Below are positions 35,844 through 46,614 of a stretch of 64,000 nucleotides of DNA, piece after piece (position 1 is the stretch's first letter; the number at the start of each line of letters is the position of its first letter). The stretch lies in assembly GCA_002633025.1 (NCBI GenBank), contig NMRB01000044.1:406871-470870 (forward strand), given 5' to 3'. The position numbers were made by a program, and so were the translations under genes. Under the pieces are notes generated by a model. The model saw only the letters and a list, made by a program, of their open reading frames with translations, did not search any database and was not told the DNA's origin. The stretch comes from Notospermus geniculatus (lineage: Eukaryota; Nemertea; Pilidiophora; Heteronemertea; Lineidae).

Positions 35844-36471
35844 NNNNNNNNNNNNNNNNNNNNNNNNNNNNNNNNNNNNNNNNNNNNNNNNNNNNNNNNN
35901 NNNNNNNNNNNNNNNNNNNNNNNNNNNNNNNNNNNNNNNNNNNNNNNNNNNNNNNNNNNNNNNNNNNNNNNNNNNNNNNNNNNNNNNNNNNNNNNNNNNN
36001 NNNNNNNNNNNNNNNNNNNNNNNNNNNNNNNNNNNNNNNNNNNNNNNNNNNNNNNNNNNNNNNNNNNNNNNNNNNNNNNNNNNNNNNNNNNNNNNNNNNN
36101 NNNNNNNNNNNNNNNNNNNNNNNNNNNNNNNNNNNNNNNNNNNNNNNNNNNNNNNNNNNNNNNNNNNNNNNNNNNNNNNNNNNNNNNNNNNNNNNNNNNN
36201 NNNNNNNNNNNNNNNNNNNNNNNNNNNNNNNNNNNNNNNNNNNNNNNNNNNNNNNNNNNNNNNNNNNNNNNNNNNNNNNNNNNNNNNNNNNNNNNNNNNN
36301 NNNNNNNNNNNNNNNNNNNNNNNNNNNNNNNNNNNNNNNNNNNNNNNNNNNNNNNNNNNNNNNNNNNNNNNNNNNNNNNNNNNNNNNNNNNNNNNNNNNN
36401 NNNNNNNNNNNNNNNNNNNNNNNNNNNNNNNNNNNNNNNNNNNNNNNNNNNNNNNNNNNNNNNNNNNNNNN
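35844..36471. other. Assembly gap (628 N)
   Basis: Undetermined bases. Long open frames across this interval are artefacts of N. Confidence 0.99.
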
Positions 36472-36546
36472 CGGCGGAAAATAACAAAAAATTTGACGCA
36501 TCACGCAGCGCAAAACGCACAAGTGGCCCGAGACCTTTACACTCAA

Positions 36547-38721
36547 CTATCTCTGACAGCAATAGCCACCATTTTGGCGTAATGGTTTTGGGCACTCTGT
36601 TCCATTTCACGAGCACAAGTTCGATCCTAGCCTGAGAATTAGGGAGGCCCAGACTGATGAAGATGTCAGGGACGGCAAGACAGATTCCCAAGGGACTGAG
36701 CCAGCTGTGCATACCATCATTTTATTAGGCTATAGAGTCGGCCAGAATGAGTACAAGGAACAGACAATACGTCTCGAAGTATTTATGAACCCTTGTCGAG
36801 GGAAACAACGGGTTGCAATTAAAATTGACATAAAATGTCAATATTACCGTGTATGATGAATGATGATTATACACGGGAATGACAGCCATGTGCATCATGT
36901 ACATGTATAAACAGCAGTGGTCGATGTAAGGCACATTCTCTAGTCTATCGATGTTCAACGGTTGATTCCGATAACGCAAAAGCTTTGCGTATACGATATT
37001 CTCTGTACTCTTTGCAAGTACTGGCACCCACCTCGAATCTGCGGTGGTTTCGTCTTTAGTTCTTCTCTGAAGAGCTTCAAACGGAAAAGAAACGTGTAAT
37101 AACGATAAAATCCCTCAAATACATTTATAGTCAAACTGGACAACCATATTTTTTTAGGATACAAGCAACCATTATTTAGGGCACGATACCAGTTAGTCCA
37201 GATTATACATTTAGCTGTTCCGGTTTGTGGAATTTAATGAATCTCAAACAATATTTTTGATAAATAAAAAGGCAATTTCCAGAGTGTTTGCGAATTTTCG
37301 ACCCCAACCGGGGTCTTCTTCAGGCTGGAACTTTACAATCCGAAACTCTAGAACAGACTGAGCTGAAACCCAAATGTAGACATGAAGTATCCCATCCAAA
37401 CAGGACGTGACAGCAATTAAGGAAAGAAAAGAGTACAAGCCCCCAAAAGGTGGTTGCTCAACCTAACAGAAATGTAATTAGTGAATGTAAGGCTTGACTA
37501 GGCTGAAGGGAAAATATAGCTTGGAGGATTTAAACTAACAGTATAATTATACAAACAATATTTTTATCACAGATTTTTCCTTCCTGACAGATATATCAAT
37601 GTGCACCGCTACCCATGACGATTCCTTCACTTCTTGAATAAATATACTGCTCGTTGAAATGTCAGTAACCTACACCATGGACTTCACCATCTGTCGCCCA
37701 CCACGCGCACTCGAAGATCATATTATCGTCAAGTAGAAGACAACAGAGTGGCTCCAGTCACTGGAGTCAACACACGAAACGTATCTATCATCCTTAATAT
37801 CGACTGATCAGAGTGGAACGCACACTGGCAATGGATAGGGAACTGAAAACCTGTTCAGTGTTGACTATTCGGGTAGATGAGAAGTGTAAACCACCAGATC
37901 GGGTTTTATATTAGTATGTCTAGACGATCCATGGTTGTGCCTCAAAATCCAAATAAGTTTTTTGGCCATTCTGTTCCAGGGCAGCGAAACTATACCAAGG
38001 AGCCACAGTTCTTTCCCAAACTGTTTTGCACTCTGGTGAAGTTGTGGCAGGTCTTAGCCTCTTCTACTGTCAACAGGTCACTCACGGCGATAACGGTATT
38101 TCCGTCAAGTAGCAATATGTGGCATTTGCTTTTAGGAGGGAAACAAATTACTTCGTAAACGCGTTTCGTCACGATTGGCCACCAATCGACTGACCGTGGA
38201 GGCAAGGTTATCGATCTATGTCACCAGGGAAGCTGTCTTGTGGTTGCTGTGTCAGCTGGATTTGAATGTGGGCACGCCAACAACCACTCTATTGACGATG
38301 GTAGCGAAAGGTTCCCCTGCATCTAAAATCCAAATTGAATGGTAAATCTATATTGCGGCACCTATTTATACAGGTTATCGCAAGAGAACGCCAGGTGTGA
38401 CAGGAATCAGCGTCCTAGGAATGCAGGTCCTCCAAACAATAGCCCGCTATTGTAAGGTTATATTCGAATGGTCATGGTCTCTCGAGCCATCTAATCCCTC
38501 GCCGAACAATAAGACCGGACTTGGATTCCAGGGGGACTTGGATTCCTTTCACCCCTGCACCGCACTGATGAATTGAACTTGGATATTGAGAAAGTAATGT
38601 ACATGTAATGGGTAGCTGTACCGTTTACACAGTAATCATCCAGACCCAACAGTTTTCACATAAACATGAGGAAAGTCTTGCAGCTAATTGCTTTCCAACG
38701 AATGAGTAGGAGCTTCAATAG
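36547..38721. repeat. Non-coding duplicated block, copy 2
   Basis: Counterpart of 34109-35843. It contains the 37259-37551 insertion and about 150 extra bases near 38400-38550 (AGGTGTGACAGGAATCAGCG region). Confidence 0.85.
37259..37551 (-). mobile_element. 293-bp retro-type insertion with hammerhead-like core
   Basis: CAAACAATATTTTT (14 bp) is duplicated on both sides (37245-37258, 37552-37565) and single in copy 1, which fits target-primed reverse transcription. On the minus strand CTGAAGA (37317-37323), a 6-bp hairpin GACCCC-GGTT-GGGGTC, and GAAA (37296-37299) follow the hammerhead layout CUGANGA-stem II-GAAA. TTCCAG / CTGGAA (37277-37282 and 37325-37330) could pair as stem I. Stem III is not convincing and the base of stem I is mismatched, so it may be decayed. 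Penelope-like elements and retrozymes are known to carry such ribozymes. Confidence 0.55.
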
Positions 38722-40349
38722 CTTGTCAACAATACCTCTTTCCATGTCCACTCTTGGTAATACGAATTGCCATAAGTCATGAGAGGTATGACGAAAGCTT
38801 CCTGTCATGTTGCTATACCTTTATAGTCATTTGGCATTGCTGATGGGCCATCAACACTTTTTTCTGTTGACTTGCATGACAATGTGTGTAATGACAATGT
38901 TAGTCATGATTCAGCGTGATTTGTTCCAACATCAGCGCAGATTGACTCTATCGATCTGAGTTGCCATTTCCCGCTGGCGTTAACACAGGGTCCTATGAAC
39001 GATGCTAGGAGAGTCTGCGGGACTGAGAGGAAACTTGAACCGCTCACACTCATTTGCACTTGTAAAAGCTTCCTGGGGAAACGTCGACAAGAATTTAATA
39101 AGAGATCTACTGGTCCTGAGTACAGCCGAGGTACAACAGATGACAGTTCTCTCACATGCATAGAGAGCTTGGTTAACATGGCTAAGCTTTAAGGATGTTT
39201 CTTTCCCTGTGAAATAGCCTCTTCCCGACACATCAACTCCTCGGGGGCGGCTAAAGGGTACTTCGACATACGTAGTTACTTAAAAGCATTTGGTCATCAG
39301 CGTCGTCTAAAATTAGGAGAACATTTCGGAATTTGATGTCACTAGGGACAGCCTGCTTAGTGATAGCTAGGGATAGGTCGTTCCAAATGAAAGGGATCTC
39401 CACTTCGCGGTGGTCGTGAAGTACATGTACCTTTTACACTTGGGTGGACTTATCATAAAGTCATCGATCTTTTTCGGTCGACTCTGATATATCACCGAAC
39501 ATGAACAAAATTGCAGGTTCACCAGTCGATCAGACTCGGCCTTAGGATCACAAATCGACCGATTGATCAGTTCACGTCAGCGTTGATTGCATATCGATTT
39601 TCGATAGTGATCGATCGGTGCCAATTACTGCTAATGGGATTACCCCGATGGGATTCAGTCGTTCACGTCAGTTTCCAAATCTGTAGGTGTAGATAACAGT
39701 TTTTTCTATAGAAAAGCTTACGTCCCCTGAGCATTCTGGCAGACCGTGGCGGTCCTTCCCGTCTACACAAGCTATCACTCTTCTCTCCGACAGCGACGTG
39801 TATTGGATACCTCCAAAAGTGGGATTAGATTCACACGTCTGTGGCAAATGGTGATTTAGATCGAGTTGTCCGGCTGGCGGGTTTGACGTGTCTAGTACCG
39901 ATAAATCACAAATAAGGGACTGTATGTATTAGGCTACTTCTCCATGTGTATTACGAAATAGTTTCGCTGGTGACGTCGGAGAATCTCGGTTCTGCTTGGA
40001 GGATGGACCACGATCTTCGACGCATTCTGATGTGTTTTACTACTACTCGACCGCGATCGTACGACGATCTATTCTCGTGAAAGTGATCGATAATTCTGCT
40101 GAAAATAGATCAAAAATTGGAATACATTACCGATTTAATTTCGTATTCGTTGTTGGATTAGGCGTTGCTTGTTCCGACGTTAAGCTAGATTTGTGGTCGC
40201 ATTTAGATGCAGCGATGGATCGTTCGGTGTTGCCATCCTCGGCAGCACAGTTACATTCAGGAATCGATCCCAAGACCAGGAATTCAATAAGGCCTGTTCT
40301 TCACTTTCCCATTGTTTACTTTTTGTTACAATATCACTTCTTCTTCCAG
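38722..40349. other. Region upstream of the guanylate cyclase gene
   Basis: No exon firmly supported. The 5' end and promoter of the cyclase gene should lie here. TGACGTCGG near 39972 resembles a CRE site but this is weak. Frames at 39996-40358 and 40193-40349 overlap and are not reliable starts. Confidence 0.3.
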
Positions 40350-40642
40350 TCAAAGTGACCTTCCACGACGTCAGCGAACCGGCCTGGGAACTACATGAGG
40401 AAATGAGCAACATGAAAGACAGACAGACGGACTTCAGGTCAAGGTCAAGGTCACTGGATGACCTTGATGGCGTCGTGTATGACGAAACCCCCATTTACGG
40501 ACCCGGGAGGAGGAAGAGTGTTTGTGTGGCTCGATTACACGAAGACATTTCAAGCGGATCAAAACACCCTAACACAATGCATTCGACCCAAGCCGGGAGT
40601 CTCTGTTTCTACAGTCACAAGAAACGACAGTGTTTTATCGAG
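40350..40642 (+). CDS. Candidate N-terminal exon of the cyclase gene
   Basis: It opens after a pyrimidine-rich acceptor (CTTCTTCTTCCAG) and closes at CGAG/GTAGGT in phase 0, the phase needed by the next exon. It encodes about 97 residues (FHDVSEPAWELHEEM... RKRQCFIE-like end) ahead of the HNOB domain, which in typical beta subunits starts at residue 1. Either this gene has an unusual N-terminal extension or the exon belongs to another transcript. Confidence 0.45.
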
Positions 40643-41328
40643 GTAGGTACCCCCAAATACCCACTACAAATTTGTCTGATCTTCATGTTTTTTAGTGTTT
40701 GAGCAGTATAGAAAATGTAAGCAATTGATATGTAGGAAAGCAAGGTGTATGATGGACAGTGACCTCGTCCATCCACTGATACCTACACAAGCGTATCAAA
40801 GGCCATCAATTGAAAGACACTGATAAGCATATCAGCACTGGCTTCTGTCAGCTGACATGGCCAATACCGCAGATTATAGTTACCTGTAACTGTACGAAGG
40901 TAAACGTATTGGTATTGAAAAATGTAACCTAATGCACTGTATTGAACGAACGTGTTAATATGTGAAGAGACGTCTTTTCGTTTAATCTCATTACCTTTTA
41001 AATGGTAAGTATCTTTAATTAGACTCATCAATCTTTGATGAACGCCATGAAAGAGATACATTACTGCCTAGAGCTATGAGGTTCGCAACGCTAAGTGGCC
41101 CTGTGGTAGCGGATCAAACGGAATAGCTCCACTTCAAGTAATATTGATCCACATTCAGTATTGTACCTGATTTATTTTAGGTAACTTTTCTGAGGTGGAT
41201 GCCATTCCAAGTTTTGCTCACTGAACGTTTTAGTTAAAACCTCGATACATGTATATGCCAACTTACATGTACATGTATTTCTTTTTGAGCGGATAAACAG
41301 TCAACTCATCCTCTTACATGTCTTTCAG

Positions 41329-41402
41329 CATAGCTTCGTGAAACAGGCCCTAGAAGATCTCATCATAGAGCATTATGGTGATGAGACCTGGGAGTCAGTC
41401 TG
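41329..41402 (+). CDS. Cyclase HNOB exon 1
   Basis: HSFVKQALEDLIIEHYGDET then WESV. It aligns with the start of the HNOB domain (MYGFVNHALE...YGxExWE). Acceptor TCTTTCAG, donor GTAAAT, ends two bases into a codon. Confidence 0.75.
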
Positions 41403-41686
41403 GTAAATACTACTTAGTCATCATTCTCCACTTAATAGCAAGGACAGGTCACCTGCTTCGTGATCACAGCTTTCAAATTCAAGCCCCATCATAATAACGT
41501 TGTATTAGGTTGTTACTTAAAGATGTACCGAGCATAATCATCCGCAATTAGGGGAAAGCAATCATCTAAAAGGATGAAAGGAGAAAATAAATACTCTCTC
41601 TGCCTTTTGTACAACCTTGTCATTTTGCCTGTTAGTACACTCGACTATACTTGTACGTTGGTTCTGTATTTTTGTATCGCATCTAG

Positions 41687-41787
41687 CGCCCTGAGTGCCA
41701 ACAGAAGGAACATTGGCATCCTCCCTTCCAACAATTCTGATGAACAACTGACGGTGACACTTATTAATGACATAGCCAAGGTCACTG
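41687..41787 (+). CDS. Cyclase HNOB exon 2, copy a
   Basis: A 101-nt exon (ALSANRRNIGILPSNNSDEQ then LTVTLINDIAKVT) between ATCTAG and GTAAGC. It needs two bases from the previous exon and leaves one, so it can be followed by the 42491 exon but not by copy b without a frame change. Confidence 0.7.
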
Positions 41788-42190
41788 GTAAGCTTCCCTG
41801 GAGCTGGGTTATTCCGTCAGAATTTAATCTTGAAAATACTTAAATTCTTTATATAATCTCTCATGGCTTATCTCGTAGCCAACTTGCAGCAGCTTACCCG
41901 AGTCATAACACATCTCCATTGCCGTCATTGACTTCCCTGATCAGGAAAGGTCACCTGCTTCGTGATCACAGCTTTCAAATTCAAGCCCCATCAACGTTGT
42001 ATTAGGTTGTTACTTAAAGATGTACCGAGCATAATCATCCGCAATTAGGGGAAAGCAATCATCTACAAGGATGAAAGGAGAAAATAAATACTCTCTCTGC
42101 CTTTTGCACAACCTTGTCATTTTGCCTGTTAGTACAATGTACACTCGACTATACTTGTACGTTGGTTCTGTATTTTTGTATCGCATCTAG

Positions 42191-42291
42191 CGCCCTGAGT
42201 GCCAACAGGAGGAACATTGGCATCCTTCCTTCCAGCAATTCTGATGAACAACTGACGGTGACACTTATTAATGACATAGCCAAGGTCACTG
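42191..42291 (+). CDS. Cyclase HNOB exon 2, copy b
   Basis: Same length, splice sites and phase as copy a; one residue differs (Ser for Asn in LPSxNSD). Usable only as an alternative to copy a. Confidence 0.65.
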
Positions 42292-42490
42292 GTAAGCTTC
42301 CCTGGACCTGGGTTATTCCGTCAGAATTTAATCTTGAAAATACTTAAATTCTTAATATAATCTCTCATGGCTTATCTCGTAGCCAACTTGCAGCAGCTTA
42401 CCCGAGTCATAACACATCTCCATTGCCGTCATTGACTTCCCTGATCACACTTGCATTTTACTCTACACCATCTTTCTTTTTTCTCTTGAG

Positions 42491-43758
42491 AAATCTCCAC
42501 GGGAAAGATTTGGGAAATGTTTGGTGAGAAGTTCTTCGAATTCTGTGAGGAAGCCGGGTACAATAAGATAATGCAAGTGCTAGGTGGAACGCTTGTAGAA
42601 TTCTTACAAAATTTAGACGCCATGCACGACCATCTTGCAACGATCTACCCGGGCATGCGCTCCCCAAGCTTCCGGTGCATGGAAACTAATTCCGGTGATA
42701 TTGATTTGTGTTATCATTCAGAGAGGCAAGGCCTGGAACACATCGTTGTCGGATTGATCAAATGTGTTGCCAGGGAATTGAACGGAAGAGACGTGGACGT
42801 AGAAATTCTGGATGCTAATGATATGAACGATGATGTGCAGTTCTTGATAAGGGATATTTCAGGCCTTTGCGGCGGAGAGAGTGAAGCAGACATGTCTGAC
42901 GTTTCGGACGATGATGATTTAATCAGCGATGTTCCTCTAATCAGTCCAATGACATTCTGTCGAATATTTCCCTTCCACATTATGTTCGATCGTGATCTAG
43001 TGATTACTCAGGTTGGTGACTGTATTAGCAAACTGGCGCCGAAATGTCTCGTACAGAATTGTCATCTGCTCGACATATTCAGACTAAATCAGCCGCAGAT
43101 TCACATCAACTTCGACCAGATCTGTCACCATTCCAATATTGTATTTGTACTGTCGTTCAGACGTGACATGATTCCAAGTAGTCGATTTTCAAAGAAACCG
43201 AGGCGGAAACAGAACTTGGTGAACTCTGCTGAAACCCTGCATGAAAACGAATCATGGGACAAATCGAAAATGAGGCTCAAAGGTCAGATGATGTACATTT
43301 CTGAAAGTGACAGGGTGATATTCCTTTGTTCTCCGTACATTTCAAATCTTGAAGATCTCCATGACAATGGCTTGTTTCTTAGTGATATACCCGTCCATGA
43401 TGCCACGCGGGATCTCGTCTTGCTGAGCGAGCAGTTCCGGGCTGAATACGAACTCACGCAGCGATTGGAGATTATGACGCAGAATCTGCGTCACACGTAC
43501 AAAGAGTTAGAAATAGAAAAACAACTCACAGATAAATTGATTTATTCTATATTGCCTCAGTCTGTGGCGAATTCCCTACGTGCCGGGAAGCCAGTCAAGG
43601 CACTCAAGTACAATTTAGTGACCATCTTATTCAGCGGGTTGTGTGATTTTGATCGTATCTGCACGAACAACGTTCCATTAGCCGTTGTGAAACTTTTGAA
43701 TGATCTGTACACTAAGTTCGACATACTGTTGGATAGGAGTGCGAATGATGTGTACAAG
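42491..43758 (+). CDS. Cyclase main exon: HNOB end, HNOBA, coiled coil, start of catalytic domain
   Basis: The exon opens after TCTCTTGAG with AA, reading EISTGKIWEMFGEKFFEFCE. It carries LDAMHDHLATIYPGMRSPSF with the proximal haem histidine, YHSERQGLE (YxSxR), an acidic linker (DMSDVSDDDD), the HNOBA core FCRIFPFHIMFDRDL, the LSEQFRAEYELTQRLE helix and coiled coil, LIYSILPQSVANSLRAG, and the start of the cyclase fold ILFSGLCDF. It ends NDVYK at GTAAGT in phase 0. All key HNOB residues are present, so NO/haem sensing could be intact even though catalysis is not. Confidence 0.9.
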
Positions 43759-44134
43759 GTAAGTCAACAAAAACACGACTGCGAAACATGTAGATGTATA
43801 GGCATCATGATCATGAATAACTGCAACGGAAGTTGATACAATGTACGTATTGCCCACAGGGGCCGATTCCCAAAGGCCCGCAACGATCTATGCGACGAGG
43901 CTGTCATCCGGGACAGTCACTGAACAATAGGCATATGCAGCCAAACAGTTCATTTGCGTGCACTCAAAAAAGACTTCACGAATATGGCCTTGATTCGGCA
44001 ATTCAACGATCGAAACCAGCTCAGTTGAAGGCGAAATACACATGTACTTATGCTTTCCAAATCAGCCATGTGCAATGTAGTGTACATGCAGCCTACTCAA
44101 CTATGCATCGCTTTCTGTATGTTTTTATGACTAG

Positions 44135-44275
44135 GTTGAAACAGCCGGTGATAAATATCTGGTGGCAAGTGGCCTTCCTGAGAAGAACATTCGTCACGCC
44201 AAAAACATAGCATTACTCTCGCTACAGATGATGGATTTGGCAAAAGATATTACCATTAATGGTGAAACTGTTATG
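44135..44275 (+). CDS. Cyclase catalytic exon (VETAGDKY)
   Basis: 47 codons in phase 0, from VETAGDKYLVASGLPE to ITINGETVM, between GACTAG and GTAAGT. The Glu of VET corresponds to a guanine-contacting residue in beta subunits. Confidence 0.88.
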
Positions 44276-44614
44276 GTAAGTCGGTTGGGAATAGAATTTT
44301 TACCAGTCAATAATCACCTTGTCAGGAAGCTGCATGCAATAGATAAAACACTGCCGTACATTACAGCATGCAGTTTGCAGGTGTTTATGACGTTACGATT
44401 TGTGCGCTACCACTGCATTTGAGACCGGCCATTTGATGTTCCTAAGATCACCATAAATACAAGAGAAGATGATTAAGTAAAAGAATAACCTAGCCCACAA
44501 TCTCTCAGCAAAAAAGTCTATGACCCCTCCCTATGCCCATCCTATGGACCAAAGCCAGTAGGTCTTCAACCGAGTTAACGACGAAATCTGAAGCTAACTG
44601 TTCCTTTGCTCCAG

Positions 44615-44683
44615 TTATGCATCGGTATACATTCGGGGGACGTGGTGGCAGGCGTCATTGGACAGAAGCTCCCGAGGTTCTGT
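44615..44683 (+). CDS. Cyclase catalytic exon (GIHSGDVVAGVIGQ)
   Basis: 23 codons, LCIGIHSGDVVAGVIGQKLP then RFC, from CTCCAG to GTATAC. Six bases after the exon end the copied 3'-flank sequence begins. Confidence 0.85.
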
Positions 44684-44688
44684 GTATA

Positions 44689-45486
44689 CTCTTTGATCTT
44701 CTTGATATTTGATCGTCTAGGCCACATGATGTACAAGAAAGTCACTGCCATCCGCAAATGGTGCATTCTGGATGTTTGGGGCATGCACAGCAACAATATT
44801 TTTCCGTGCACTCTAAAAGATACCCACGGGTATAGGGAACCAGTGAGTACAGAAAACTCACTGCGAGGAAAACGGATCTACATGTAACTGTCAAAAATAT
44901 AACATGCCAGTGGGTTCTACTTGGTTCTACTTTGGGTCCACCGGACGACCCACCGCATTTGTCACCATGAGTACTATATGCATCTGCCATGTCTGCCATG
45001 GGTACTTGATACCCAGATGCCTATAGGAACACGTGGGATGAATGGGCTAAAAACTTGAACAAGGAATTTACCCATGTCCGTGGGTTGACCACTTTGTTTT
45101 CACAGTGTGTCTGTTCTCCTCATTGGGGTTTTCTTGAGACCCAGTGTGCCATTCATTGATGACTCGAATCTTTACCAACATCAAAGAAATCATTTAACTA
45201 CATGTAAGTCAATCCAAATCTTGCGATCTTCAAATCAAGACTTGAAACTAAACACCTCACTCAATCATCTTGTAAACATGCACAGCAACAATTTCCTCAC
45301 GCGACTGTTCACCCAATGTAGATTTTCTTGTGACCCAGTGTGTTAAATCATTGTTGATGTCAATATCGAGACGGGCGTCGTCAATAACAACATTCTGTTG
45401 GCCCATTCTTCTTCTCATTGTAGCATCAACATACACTCTTATTGGTATTTTATCAAAAATGGTCTTGTCTGTGATGATCGGCTGCC
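44689..45486. repeat. 0.8-kb duplicate of 46031-46844 inside the cyclase gene
   Basis: It is near-identical to 46031-46844, which spans the last codons of the cyclase, the convergent intergenic space and the 3' end of gene F. Copy boundaries: CTCTTTGATCTTC at the left, GATCGGCTGCC at the right. One indel of about 20 bp separates the copies (near 44820 and 46160). Confidence 0.9.
45257..45486 (-). pseudogene. 3' fragment of a gene F-type propeller exon
   Basis: This encodes only the last 76 or so codons of the propeller (from PIITDKTIFDKIPIRVYVDA through LDIDINNDLTHWVTRK to VAVHVYKMIE and stop), carried as passenger in the 44689-45486 duplicate. It has no upstream exon and abuts cyclase coding sequence, so it is a dead fragment. 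Confidence 0.85.
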
Positions 45487-45633
45487 ACACCTTCAAAGAA
45501 CGCGGACCAATGAACATAAAGGGAAAGAATCTGCCAATAGTGACGTATTTCCTGTCAAGAAAGCGAAGGCCAGGGCTGCAAGCTCTATTACAGAATGGAT
45601 TGGCGATAAAAGAGCCGCCAAAAATACCATTAG
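45487..45633 (+). CDS. Cyclase exon (FKERGPMNIKGK), 5' end overwritten
   Basis: HTFKERGPMNIKGKNLPIVT then YFLSRK matches the end of beta-type cyclase domains (HRGPxxxKGK...xFLSRK). The exon has no acceptor because its 5' part is replaced by the duplicated fragment. It ends CCATTAG/GTAAG one base into a codon. Confidence 0.8.
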
Positions 45634-45865
45634 GTAAGACAATTTCTTAGTATCTGTGCTAATGGAGTTTGTTTTATGATTCGGAGCAGACGTGGTTTGA
45701 AGTGTGGTCTTCAGAGAACGTGGACTTATGACTTTTCCTTGTGAAAGCAGTTACCAGTAAACTCTTCTTCCTGCAGTATTTCAGTACAATTTATGATTGA
45801 CCGGGGAACAAAGATTGAAACTCTTCATGATTTCCTAATAACTTAACCCTTGTAATTTTTTGCAG

Positions 45866-46038
45866 AACTTCTTCAGCGTCGCCGGAAAAGTGAGACATTT
45901 TTCCGTTTTGAGACGAGTAGCCGCAGTGCGAGACGCTGTAGTGAATTCGCTCTGCCTTCGCATGGGCAGTGCCCCCTTGAGGTACCAAGGTTTGTTAGTG
46001 AAGAGGACATCCGTTCTGATGAGGATGGATCTCTTTGA
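45866..46038 (+). CDS. Cyclase terminal exon
   Basis: After TTTTTTGCAG the frame continues in the correct phase (G+AA) as ELLQRRRKSETFF to RFVSEEDIRSDEDGSL and TGA. This is a Ser/Arg-rich C-terminal tail beyond the conserved cyclase domain. The stop lies in the first bases of the sequence copied at 44689. Confidence 0.7.
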
Positions 46039-46614
46039 TCTTCTTGATATTTGATCGTCTAGGCCACATGATGTACAAGAAAGTCACTGCCATCCGCAAA
46101 TGGTGCATTCTGGATGTTTGGGCATGCACAGCAACAATATTTTTCCGTGCACTGTAAAAGATCGTCCGGTATCGTGGGTGCAACACCCACGGGTATAGGG
46201 AACCAGTGAGTACAGAAAACTCACTGCGAGGAAAATGGATCTACATGTAACTGTCAAAAATATAACATGCCAGTGGGTTCTACTTGGTTCTACTTTTGGG
46301 TCCACCGGACGACCCACCGCATGTGTCACCATGAGTACTATATGCATCTGCCATGTCTGCCATGGGTACTTGATACCCAGATGCCTATAGGAACACGTGG
46401 GATGAATGGGCTAAAAACTTGAACAATGAATTTACCCATGTCCATGGGTGGACCAATTTGTTTTCACAGTGTGTCTGTTCTCCTCATTGGGGTTTTCTTG
46501 AGACCCAGTGTGCCATTCATTGATGACTCGAATCTTTACCAACATCAAAGAAATCATTTAACTAAGTCAATCCAAATCTTGCGATCTTCAAATCAAGACT
46601 TGAAACTAAACACC

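Larger units (their letters stand above)
41446..42447. repeat. Tandem duplication of a 0.5-kb unit with one cyclase exon
   Basis: 41446-41943 and 41948-42447 are near-identical units, each including one 101-nt exon, flanking intron and the phrase CCGTCATTGACTTCCCTGAT at the right end. Confidence 0.9.
40350..46038 (+). pseudogene. Soluble guanylate cyclase beta-type gene, catalytic exon missing
   Basis: Soluble guanylate cyclase makes cGMP when nitric oxide binds the haem of its beta subunit. Exons: 40350-40642 (N-terminal, uncertain), 41329-41402, 41687-41787 or its copy 42191-42291, 42491-43758, 44135-44275, 44615-44683, 45487-45633, 45866-46038. Order: HNOB with the haem His in LDAMHDHL and the YxSxR motif (YHSER); HNOBA (TFCRIFPFHIMFDRDL); coiled coil; cyclase core. 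ILFSGL lacks the metal-binding Asp, as in beta subunits, while VETAGDKY and RFC are kept. The stretch equivalent to NTVNLTSR, about 40 residues, is absent. In its place lies a copy of the 3' flank (44689-45486). As assembled no active cyclase domain can form. This could be a true rearrangement or a local misassembly. beta1 versus beta2 was not resolved. Confidence 0.8.

Noticed and set aside
35723-36712. Three long open frames across 35.7-36.7 kb
   Set aside because: They consist almost entirely of X from the N gap.
40193-40349. N-terminal part of the 169-codon frame as the cyclase start
   Set aside because: A strong pyrimidine-rich acceptor at 40341-40349 suggests this part is intron.
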